From Ga0077536 sp035325705 (GTDB lineage Bacteria; Pseudomonadota; Gammaproteobacteria; Ga0077536), in contig DAOKZI010000002.1 in assembly GCA_035325705.1 (NCBI GenBank), positions 186,001 to 250,000 on the forward strand: a stretch of DNA of 64,000 bases, in the 5' to 3' direction. The notes under the pieces are model-generated. The model was not told the origin of the DNA and searched no databases. It saw nothing but the letters and a program-made list of their open reading frames with translations. Shown in pieces: positions 20,503 through 32,159 of the stretch; the stretch's first letter is position 1, and each line of letters opens with the position of its first letter. The position numbers and the translations under genes were made by a program.

Positions 20503-22695
20503 TCAGGCCTTCACGCCGCGGCGCAGGTCTTCGACCAGCGCCTTGCTGGGGCGGTTGCTGCGTGTCGCGCGTTCCACTGCTTCGCCCAGCCACGGCCAGA
20601 GACCGTGGCGCAGGTTCTCCGGCAGCACGTTCTCGAGATACTCGAGCGCGGTGCCGCGCAGCGTCCGGTCGCGGCTCGCCACTGCGCGCAGTGCGAGGCG
20701 CAGCGCCTGCCGGTCGAGGACCAGGCCGAGCAGCGTGAAGACGTGCGCCATGCTGACGTTCATGCGCGGGTCGTCGACATCGGCGAGCTCGCGCGCGTCG
20801 CCGTGGAGCTCGACTTCGTACTGCAGGGCGCGGGAAGTCCAGGCCCGCTCGTCGACGCCCAGCTCGCGTTCGACCGCTTTGATGACGCGCTCGGCGTCGA
20901 TGGCGATGCCCGCGTCGCGGGCGTGCATGCGAGCGAGCGCACGCGCGCTGCTGTAACGCACGTTGAACTCTTCGTCCTCGAGCCCGTTCATCAGGGCTTC
21001 GACGGCGCGCGGGTTGTGCGTGACCTCGAGCACGCTCGGGATGCGCTGGCGCGCGGCGAGCGGCAGATCGGGATCGAGCAAGGCGTCGCCGAGCGTGCCG
21101 ATGAGGCGCGGCGCCATCCAGCGCAGCTCCATGCGCACGTCGCCGGCCAAGGTGTCATGGGCGAGCAGCGGGATGAGACAGGGCGCGAGGCGTACGTCCA
21201 TGAAGCTGCCGGCAAGACAGCGCCGGATGATCTGCTCGTCGCCGGAGCCCAGCGCGGCCACCGCGGCCGCGAGCTGCGGCGTGGCGGGATCGAGCGCGAT
21301 GCCGGCGTCGTGTGCGCTACGCTCGGGCAAGCCCTCGCCGCCCGCGCGCTGCTGCTTCATCTGGCGGATCTTCGCGGCCAGCAGCTCTCGCTCGCTCGCC
21401 GCGGTGAGCTCGGCGAGCGTGTGGCGCGTCGTCGCGTCGATCACTTCTTCCGCGGCGAGCGAGATCGCGCCGTCGCGCAGGCTGGTCGCGAGCTGATCGA
21501 CGTAGCCGCGGTGCAGGCGCAGGCTCGCGAGCAGCGCGAGCAACGCGACGACGACCGCGACGATCACCACCGCGGCCGAGCTCAGCGTAGGCACCATCGC
21601 GAGCAGGGCGAGCAGGATGCCGCTGCCGACGACGTCGCCGAAGCGATCCGAGGCGACGTCGATGATGGCCTTCGTCGGCCGCTTCGTCAGCGGCGGCAGC
21701 GGCGTGTACAAGAGCTCGAAGGCCGAGCGGAACAGCGAGTTGACGGTCACCATCTGCACGGCCCGGATCGCGGTCGTCGCCCACAGCCGGCCGACGCCCG
21801 CGCCGAGCAGACCGGCGAACACGGTGAGGCCCGGCATCAGCGCGAGCACCGGGCCGATGCCAAAGCGCTTCAGCAGCCGCGGGGCGAGCAGCCACTGCAC
21901 GAGAAAGGTCGCGACCCCGACGAAGGCGTAGAACTGCCCGAAGAAGCCGACCAGATCCTCGCTTTCGGTATAGCGCAGACTCGCCTGCGCCTTCATCGCG
22001 TAATCGAGCAGCGCGGCGAGCACGGCGCCCAGCACCATCAGCGCGCCCATCCACTGCAGGTAGCGCTGCTGCCGCAGCAACTGCAGGCCCGGCAGCAGCC
22101 CCAGATCCGCGACGACGCCGGCCGGCCGCCGGCCTTCGCCGATCGCCCGCACGCCGATGCCGCACAGCGCGTGCAGGAAGGCGAGCACGAGCAGCATCGC
22201 GCGAATGTCGACCGCATCCGCGACGCGCCCGGCGAGCACGCCGCCGAGCAGACCACCGAGCGTCGCCGCCGCGCCGATGCGCGCAATCGTCTGCTTCGCC
22301 GTATAAGGATCGAAGCGCTCGTTGACGACCGACCAGAAGCCGCTGATCAGCACCGCGCCGAACATGCCCATCTGCAGATACAGCACGATGCTCACGATGC
22401 CCGGCGATACCGCGTAGAGCCCCCAGCTCGCGCAGAAGAGCAGCGCCGACAATGCGAAGGCGCTCGGCATCACACGGGTAGGCCCGAACTGCGCGAGCAG
22501 GCGGGCGATGAGGATAACCGCGAGCATCGACAGCACGGCGGAGGCCATCACCATCTTCGGCAGCGCCGTGACGTCGAACTGCGACAGGAACAGCGCGTCG
22601 CGCGTCGCCTTGCCGGCGACCTGGTGCGCGATCATCAGCGTCGCCGCGCCGATCGCCCAGGACGCAGCGGGCAGCCGCCTGCGGCCTTCGCTCAT
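20503..22695 (-). CDS. NTT/MFS-like transporter with C-terminal HEAT-like domain
   Basis: Predicted 730-residue membrane protein. Residues 1-420 hold about 12 hydrophobic helices, with SQFDVTALPKMVMASAVLSM and FWSVVNERFDPYTAKQTIARIGAAATLGG resembling the ATP/ADP-translocase (NTT) clan. The C-terminal 300 residues are soluble, helical and HEAT-like (LMNGLEDEEFNVRYSSARALARM, VASRDRTLRGTALEYLENVLP). Fusions of NTT and HEAT repeats are known in free-living bacteria, where the substrate is mostly unknown. The ATG at 22,695 overlaps the stop of the upstream transporter gene (ATGA), so the two should be translationally coupled. The longer open frame upstream is only a shadow of that gene. Confidence 0.72.
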   Translation of the reverse strand: MSEGRRRLPAASWAIGAATLMIAHQVAGKATRDALFLSQFDVTALPKMVMASAVLSMLAVILIARLLAQFGPTRVMPSAFALSALLFCASWGLYAVSPGIVSIVLYLQMGMFGAVLISGFWSVVNERFDPYTAKQTIARIGAAATLGGLLGGVLAGRVADAVDIRAMLLVLAFLHALCGIGVRAIGEGRRPAGVVADLGLLPGLQLLRQQRYLQWMGALMVLGAVLAALLDYAMKAQASLRYTESEDLVGFFGQFYAFVGVATFLVQWLLAPRLLKRFGIGPVLALMPGLTVFAGLLGAGVGRLWATTAIRAVQMVTVNSLFRSAFELLYTPLPPLTKRPTKAIIDVASDRFGDVVGSGILLALLAMVPTLSSAAVVIVAVVVALLALLASLRLHRGYVDQLATSLRDGAISLAAEEVIDATTRHTLAELTAASERELLAAKIRQMKQQRAGGEGLPERSAHDAGIALDPATPQLAAAVAALGSGDEQIIRRCLAGSFMDVRLAPCLIPLLAHDTLAGDVRMELRWMAPRLIGTLGDALLDPDLPLAARQRIPSVLEVTHNPRAVEALMNGLEDEEFNVRYSSARALARMHARDAGIAIDAERVIKAVERELGVDERAWTSRALQYEVELHGDARELADVDDPRMNVSMAHVFTLLGLVLDRQALRLALRAVASRDRTLRGTALEYLENVLPENLRHGLWPWLGEAVERATRSNRPSKALVEDLRRGVKA

Positions 22696-23954
22696 GCGCG
22701 TGCGAGCACCGCGCGATAGGCGATGGCGACCTGGGCCACCGTCAAGGCCCACACCGTGCAGATCGCGATCGTGAGCCAGGCGAGATCGACGGCGACGCTC
22801 GCGGCCGGCAAGAGCTTCAGCGCGAGCAGAATGAGCCCGGAGCCTATGCCCTTGAAGAGCCGATAGCCCACCATGTCGATCCACGCCTTCGCCTGGTAGG
22901 TCAGCACGGGATCGACCGGGATGTAGAGCAGCTCCTTCGACGCCCGGTTGATCGAGTACGACAGTCCTCGATCGCCGATCTTCATCGCGCCCGCGGTCCA
23001 CAGCGACGGCGACAGCCAGAACAGCCCGCTGCTCGCCGCGAGCACCAGCGGCTGCAGCAGCAGCCCGCCGATCGCGCCGAACAGACGGTGGACCAGCGGC
23101 GTGACGACCACGTTGACGGCGATCGACACGAGGCCGAGCAGGCTCAGGAACTGGCTGATGAAGGCCGTGCGGGGATCGAGCGCCACGTACTCGCGCTCGG
23201 CCATGTCGAGGAACTGGTATTCGACGACGGGCTGCGCGAGCTGCGAACAGCACAGGAGCAGCGCGATCAGCACGAGGTAGCGATTGCGGAACATCACGCG
23301 CCAGTCGCCCGCCTCGCGTATGGGCGCCTCGTGCACCTCGGCATAGACGCCGGCGCGATACATCGCATAGTTCAGCGCCCACACGACGAGCAGCAGCGCG
23401 GCGCAGACATAGAGCAGATCGGGCGTATGGAAGGGCATATCGGGCTGCACGAGCCGGCTCGCGAGCAGCCCGCCGAGCACGCCGCCGACCAGCCCGCCGG
23501 TGCCGACGAACCAGAAACTGCGACGGCCTTCCTCGCTGCTGCTGACCGAGTCGGTGAGACTCCAGAACTGCTCGACCAGCACCACGCTGAAGAGATCGAC
23601 GAACACGTAGAAAGCCGTCGCGCTGCTCAGATCGCGCGGCGTGAACACCGTGCGGAACAGCACGAGCAGGCCGGCGAAGACCAGCAGCGAGCCGAGCACC
23701 ACGCGCACGCGCTCGAATTTGGCGACGATCACGTGATAGCCGGCGATCGCGACGACGAGTGTCAGCGCCGAGTAGACCCAGGCGTAAGGCAAGGCCTCGG
23801 CGCCGCCGTATTCGATCAGCAGCGAGCGCGAGGCGGCCTTGACCTGGTAATAGGCGAGAATGATGAAAAAGAAGTTCGCGAACAGCGCGAGCGCGCGGCC
23901 GAGAGCCTGCGGACGCTCCGGTCCGGCGGCGAGTACTACTGTGTCTGCGCGCAT
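22692..23954 (-). CDS. NTT/MFS-like transporter without HEAT domain
   Basis: A 420-residue membrane protein with about 12 helices. It resembles NTP/NDP-exchange (NTT) family members: FFFIILAYYQVKAASRSLLIEYGGAEALPY near the N-terminus, LFSVVLVEQFWSLTDSVSS, and RASKELLYIPVDPVLTYQAKAWIDMVGYRLFKG near the C-terminus, the last being typical of the clan. It is the first gene of a two-gene unit, with a 4-base ATGA overlap to the HEAT-tailed transporter. The two may work as a heteromeric pair or be paralogues. True nucleotide exchange is uncertain, because characterised NTTs are from intracellular bacteria and plastids. Confidence 0.72.
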   Translation of the reverse strand: MRADTVVLAAGPERPQALGRALALFANFFFIILAYYQVKAASRSLLIEYGGAEALPYAWVYSALTLVVAIAGYHVIVAKFERVRVVLGSLLVFAGLLVLFRTVFTPRDLSSATAFYVFVDLFSVVLVEQFWSLTDSVSSSEEGRRSFWFVGTGGLVGGVLGGLLASRLVQPDMPFHTPDLLYVCAALLLVVWALNYAMYRAGVYAEVHEAPIREAGDWRVMFRNRYLVLIALLLCCSQLAQPVVEYQFLDMAEREYVALDPRTAFISQFLSLLGLVSIAVNVVVTPLVHRLFGAIGGLLLQPLVLAASSGLFWLSPSLWTAGAMKIGDRGLSYSINRASKELLYIPVDPVLTYQAKAWIDMVGYRLFKGIGSGLILLALKLLPAASVAVDLAWLTIAICTVWALTVAQVAIAYRAVLARA

Positions 23955-24034
23955 GCCTAGTCGCGTGGTCGCGGTCGGACTCGTTGCCGACGGGTTGCGG
24001 GCCGCGGAGACGCGATGTTAGAGTCCGGCCCGCT

Positions 24035-24961
24035 ATGGGGGGCTACCGTAACACATTTGTCCGCAGGCTCGCCCGCACCGCGGCTGCGGCCCTGCTGTGC
24101 GGCCTCTTCTGCGCGGGCGCCGTCGCCGACGGCGAGGTGGCCGGCGGCGATCCCCTGCGTGAAGCCTACGATCCGGATCTGCAGTATGGTCTCGAGGCCA
24201 CTCTCGAGCGCCTCGCGCTCGACGACGACGCGGCCCGCGAAAAGCTCTGCATCGCCCTCGTCGACATCACCGACATCCGTCACCCGCGCGTCGCCGAGGT
24301 CAACGGCGATCACATGATGTATGCGGCGAGCCTGCCGAAGATCGCCATCCTGCTCGGCGCCTTCGTCGAAATCGAGCGCGGCCGCCTGAGCCTGTCGCAG
24401 GCGAACGTCGAGTCGATGACGCGCATGATCCGCGTGTCCTCGAACACCGATGCGACGCGCATGCTGAACCTCGTCGGCAAGCGCCGCGTCAACCGCATCC
24501 TGCAGTCCGAGCGCTTCCGGCTCTACGACCCGATAGTCAACGGCGGCCTGTGGGTCGGCAAGGAATATGCGCAGGGCGCCGCCTTCGAGCGCGATCCGCT
24601 GCACCATCTCTCGCACGGCGCGACGGCGATGCAGACCGCGCGCTTCTACTACCTGCTCGAAGCCGGTGAGCTCGTCAATCCGCGGCTCACCAAGCTGATG
24701 AAGACGATGCTGTCGGAGCCCGGCATCAAGCACAAGTTCGTCAAAGGCCTCGCGGGCATCCCCGGCCTGCGCATCTACCGCAAGTCCGGGACCTGGCAGC
24801 ATTGGCACGCCGACAGCGCGCTGGTCGAGGGTCAGGGCCGCAAGTACATTCTCGTCGGTCTCGCCGACGACGCGCGCGGCGGCGAATGGCTGGCCGCCCT
24901 CGCCCCCGAGCTGCATCGGCTCGTCAACCCGACCCGTCTCGCCTCCGCTCGCGCGCGCTGA
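24035..24961 (+). CDS. Exported serine hydrolase, class A beta-lactamase-like fold
   Basis: A 308-residue exported protein with signal peptide (TAAAALLCGLFCAGAVA, cleavage near 31). The penicillin-recognising motifs are in order: S99-L-P-K102, S135-S-N137 and K250-S-G-T-W. The Glu of a true class A omega loop is not obvious, so a DD-peptidase-like or other serine-hydrolase role is more likely than antibiotic resistance. It is a paralogue of the protein at 35,108 with the same motif spacing style (SxxK, SSN, KSGxW). It is divergent from the transporter pair by 80 bases. Confidence 0.78.
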   Translation: MGGYRNTFVRRLARTAAAALLCGLFCAGAVADGEVAGGDPLREAYDPDLQYGLEATLERLALDDDAAREKLCIALVDITDIRHPRVAEVNGDHMMYAASLPKIAILLGAFVEIERGRLSLSQANVESMTRMIRVSSNTDATRMLNLVGKRRVNRILQSERFRLYDPIVNGGLWVGKEYAQGAAFERDPLHHLSHGATAMQTARFYYLLEAGELVNPRLTKLMKTMLSEPGIKHKFVKGLAGIPGLRIYRKSGTWQHWHADSALVEGQGRKYILVGLADDARGGEWLAALAPELHRLVNPTRLASARAR

Positions 24962-24987
24962 GTGCGCGTCGCGCCGCTCGTGCGGCT

Positions 24988-26442
<1,455 letters not shown>

Positions 26443-26538
26443 CGCGACTCCCGTCGTCGAGCAAGTCCCGGCAGGACGATGGCTCGGACAGCGGCGTCCG
26501 GTCCGAAACCTTGAGGCGCCCTGCCCTCGCGGAGCAGC

Positions 26539-27855
26539 ATGAGCCAGTTCGATCTCCTCGCCACGCGGCGCTTCCTTCCGCTGTTCGTCGCGCAGTTCCT
26601 CGGCGCGCTGAACGACAACATCTTCCGCTTCGCGCTCGTCATCTTCATCACCTTCACGCTCGCCGAGCGCTCGCCGCTGCCGGCCGGCATGCTGGTCGTT
26701 GCCAGCGGCGGCATCTTCATCCTGCCGTTCTTTCTATTCTCGGCCTTCGCCGGCCAGCTCGCGGACAAGCTCGAGAAGGCGCGGCTCATCCGCCTCATCA
26801 AGCTCACCGAAATCGCCATCATGGCGCTGGGGGCGATCGGCTTCTGGCTGCAGCACGCGGGCTTCCTGCTCGGCGTGCTGTTTCTGATGGGCACGCACTC
26901 GGCGTTCTTCGGGCCGCTGAAGTACGGCATTCTGCCGCAACACCTGCGCGAGCACGAGCTGACCGGCGGCAATGCGCTGATTCAGATGGCGACCTACATC
27001 GCCATCCTGCTCGGCGCGATGATCGGCGGCTTCATCGCCAGCCTGCGCGGGCACGGCGCCCTGCCGATCATCGTCTGCGTCACGGCGGTCGCCTGCGTCG
27101 GCTGGCTCGCGGCGCTGCGCATCCCGGATGCGCCCTCGTCGGCGCCGGGACTCGCGCTCGACTGGCGGCTCGGGCGCGCGACCTGGCGGCTGCTGCGCGA
27201 AGCGGCGGCCGAGCGCGGCACGCTCGTGCTGACCTGGCTCATCTCGTGGTTCTGGTTCGAGGGCGCGACCTTTCTCAGCATGGTGCCGATCTTCGGCAAG
27301 GAAGCGCTGGGAGGAAACGAGCAGGCGGTGACGCTGCTCAATGCGGCCTTCACGATCGGCATCGGCCTCGGCTCGCTCGCCTGCGAATCGCTGTCGCGAC
27401 GGCGGATCGAAATCGGTCTGTCGCCGTGGGCCGCGCTCGGCCTCTCGGCCTTCGCGCTCGATCTCTATCTGCAGCCGGCCGTCGCGGCGAGCGCCGGCAG
27501 CCTCACGCTGACGAACTTCTTCACGGTCCCGGCGGCGGTGCGCGTATTCGTCGATCTGATCGGGATCGGCGCCTGCGGCGCGCTCTACATCGTGCCGCTG
27601 AACGCCGCGCTGCAGGCCACCGCCGCCGTCGAGCGGCGCTCGCGCGTGATCGCGGCGCTGAACGTGTGGAACGCACTGTTCATGGTCGGCTCGGCGGTGT
27701 TCACGCTGATCCTGTTCAAGCTCGGCGTCACGATTCCGCAGGTATTCGCGCTGGTCGCCGCAATGAACGTGGTCGCCATCGCCGCCGCCCTGAGCGTCTT
27801 GCCGGCGCTGCGCGGACGCGCAGTCGCCGTGTGGAGACGCGCACCTTCCCCGTAG
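26539..27855 (+). CDS. LplT-like MFS transporter
   Basis: A 438-residue 12-helix major facilitator. The N-terminus FLPLFVAQFLGALNDNIFRFALVIFITF and the segment GTHSAFFGPLKYGILPQHL are hallmarks of the lysophospholipid flippase LplT and of the N-terminal half of Aas-type fusions. It probably moves lysophospholipids across the inner membrane, although the acyltransferase partner found in fusions is not next to it. The start ATG at 26,539 follows GGAGCAGC. Its stop codon TAG is formed by the first bases of a REP-like unit (27,852 on), so the repeat may have replaced the original end. Confidence 0.83.
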   Translation: MSQFDLLATRRFLPLFVAQFLGALNDNIFRFALVIFITFTLAERSPLPAGMLVVASGGIFILPFFLFSAFAGQLADKLEKARLIRLIKLTEIAIMALGAIGFWLQHAGFLLGVLFLMGTHSAFFGPLKYGILPQHLREHELTGGNALIQMATYIAILLGAMIGGFIASLRGHGALPIIVCVTAVACVGWLAALRIPDAPSSAPGLALDWRLGRATWRLLREAAAERGTLVLTWLISWFWFEGATFLSMVPIFGKEALGGNEQAVTLLNAAFTIGIGLGSLACESLSRRRIEIGLSPWAALGLSAFALDLYLQPAVAASAGSLTLTNFFTVPAAVRVFVDLIGIGACGALYIVPLNAALQATAAVERRSRVIAALNVWNALFMVGSAVFTLILFKLGVTIPQVFALVAAMNVVAIAAALSVLPALRGRAVAVWRRAPSP

Positions 27856-28082
27856 CCCGGGTGCAGCGTAGCGGAACCCGGGATCTTCGTCGCGAGATGA
27901 CACGCCGATCCTGGGTTGCGCGCTGCGCGCTCCACCCGGGCTACGAAGACACGCGTCCCTAGGTGTTCGCGCTGGTCGCCGTGTGGAGGCGCGCGCCTTC
28001 CCGTAGCCCGGGTGCAGCGAAGCGGAACCCGGGATCTTCGTCGAGATGACACGCCGACCCCGGGTTACGAAGGCACGCGTCC

Positions 28083-28085
<3 letters not shown>
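27823..28085 (+). repeat. Partial tandem duplication of the transporter gene end plus REP-like units
   Basis: 27,823-27,961 and 27,975-28,085 are direct copies (GTCGCCGTGTGGAG, then CGCGC and CTTCCC, then a REP-like unit and GATGACACGCCGA, ending ACGCGTCCCTA). The second copy lacks about 28 bases, mostly from the inverted REP unit. Its left edge (27,961-27,980) also repeats 27,740-27,759 of the transporter gene, joined at GTCGCC. REP-like units are at 27,852-27,885, 27,907-27,946, 28,003-28,037 and, shortened, 28,055-28,070. Confidence 0.8.
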
Positions 28086-30491
<2,406 letters not shown>

Positions 30492-30590
30492 GAGTCCCCG
30501 TGAATCCTGCGCGCAGCGCGCGCGTTCCTCGGGAGATGCGGCTCGCGCCGGCCGAATTCAAGCGGGCGCGCTGTCGTCGGACGCGGGGCG

Positions 30591-31994
30591 TCAGCGCGCC
30601 GGCGGCTGGGCGCGGACGATGCTGCGCACGGCGTCGATCAAGTCGTCGGCGGAGGCGAAGCGCTGCGCGGGGTCCTTGGCGAGCAGGATGTCGATGATCG
30701 GCTGGAAGTGATGCACGGGCGCCGGCAGTTGCGGAAGGTCCGCATGCACGTGCTGATAGACGAGGGCCGCCGCGCTCTCGGCCCGATACGGCTTACGGCC
30801 GCTCAGCAGCTCGTAGAAGATGACGCCGGCGCTGTAGAGATCCGAGCGCTGATCCACCTTCTGGCCCAGCGCCTGCTCGGGGCTGATGTAGTTCGGCGTG
30901 CCGAGCACGCTGCCCGCGCGCGTCAGCTCGCTGGTTTCGTCCAGGCGCTTGGAGATGCCGAAGTCGGCGAGCGCGAGGCTGTCGTCGGAGCGGAACATGA
31001 TGTTGCCGGGCTTCAGATCGCGGTGGACGATGCCGACGGCGTGGATCGCGCGCAGCCCGTAGGCGATGTGCAGCAGGTAGTTCACCGCATCGCCGACCGA
31101 GACCCCGTGCTCGATGCGCTGCTTCAGATCGCCGCGCGTGAAGAACTCCATCGCGATATAGCCGTAGTCCTCGGTAAAGCCGTGCTCGAGGAATTTCACG
31201 ACGTAGGGGCTGTCGACGGCCGATACGAGTTCGGCTTCGCGCACGAAGCGCTGCAGGACCTGCGGCTCCTTGATGCAGGCGACGTCGATGACTTTCAAGA
31301 CCAGCGTCTGGCGATCGCCGCCGCGCTCCGCGAGATAGACGCGCGAGGTCGCCCCCTGGCCGATCAGGCGCACGAAGCGATAGCCGATGCGCCGCCCGTC
31401 CGGCGTGCGCGCGTCCTGCGGCAGCCGCATCTCGCGCACGATGAAGGCGTCTTTTTGCAGCTTGAGATTCGGCCGCGTGGCCTCGCCGTCGGCGCGGCGC
31501 GCCTCGCGCTCGCGCAGCGCATCGCGCACGAGCGCGACGAGGCGCGTCGCATCGAGATCGGCCTTCTTGACGAAATCGTGGGCGCCGGCCTTGATCGCCC
31601 GCGCGCCGACGTATTCGTCGCCGGTCGCCGTCATCAGGATGGCCGGCGGAAAGCCGTTGCAGCCGCGGTAGCGCGCGAGCCAGTCGAGGCCCGTGGTGCC
31701 GCCGCCGAGCTGATAGTCGAGCAGCAGCACATCGTAGATCGACCAGTCGAACTCGGCCGCGGGCTCGCCCTGCTGTTCCGGATCGTATTCGGTCACCTCC
31801 ACGTCCGGCCACTCGCGCGCGAGCAGGCGCCGCACCAGCGTCGTGTACTCGCGCGAGTCGTCGACGATGATGATCTTCATGCCCGTGGACGCTGCGGTCC
31901 CGGACAGGAAAGTGACGGTGCTCGAGTGCTCGTCGCCGCCGGTCACGGAGGCGGCAGCGAGGGCCGGTGTCGCGCTGAGAGCTTCTTCCATCAT
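30591..31994 (-). CDS. Receiver-Ser/Thr protein kinase fusion
   Basis: About 467 residues. A response-regulator receiver domain (about 39-165, MKIIIVDDSREY, phospho-acceptor D93 in VLLLDYQLGGG, conserved K in DFVKKAD) is joined by a 40-residue linker to a eukaryotic-like Ser/Thr kinase domain (about 205-460). The kinase has IGQGATSRVY, the ATP-binding K234 (LVLKVIDV), catalytic HRDLKPGN (324-331), DFG 344-346 and the activation-segment end GTPNYISPEQ. All key residues are intact. It links His-Asp phosphorelay to Ser/Thr phosphorylation. ATG 31,994 or 31,991 is likely; starting at the receiver domain (31,880) is possible. No histidine kinase is adjacent. Confidence 0.9.
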   Translation of the reverse strand: MMEEALSATPALAAASVTGGDEHSSTVTFLSGTAASTGMKIIIVDDSREYTTLVRRLLAREWPDVEVTEYDPEQQGEPAAEFDWSIYDVLLLDYQLGGGTTGLDWLARYRGCNGFPPAILMTATGDEYVGARAIKAGAHDFVKKADLDATRLVALVRDALREREARRADGEATRPNLKLQKDAFIVREMRLPQDARTPDGRRIGYRFVRLIGQGATSRVYLAERGGDRQTLVLKVIDVACIKEPQVLQRFVREAELVSAVDSPYVVKFLEHGFTEDYGYIAMEFFTRGDLKQRIEHGVSVGDAVNYLLHIAYGLRAIHAVGIVHRDLKPGNIMFRSDDSLALADFGISKRLDETSELTRAGSVLGTPNYISPEQALGQKVDQRSDLYSAGVIFYELLSGRKPYRAESAAALVYQHVHADLPQLPAPVHHFQPIIDILLAKDPAQRFASADDLIDAVRSIVRAQPPAR

Positions 31995-32159
31995 TCGATA
32001 ATCGATAAAAACCGACTCCGGCCGCCTCGCCACCGAACGAAGTCGGGCGGCGGGCCGGCACCGGATCTCGATGCGATACGAGGTCTACCCCTCGCTATGT
32101 CGGCCGATACGTGAAAAACATGGCATAAACTGCTGACCCCGACTGCAAGGATCGACGTT

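Noticed and set aside
24035..24961. Antibiotic resistance beta-lactamase
   Set aside because: The SxxK, SxN and KSG motifs are shared by many serine hydrolases; a class A omega-loop Glu is not evident and the context gives no sign of resistance.
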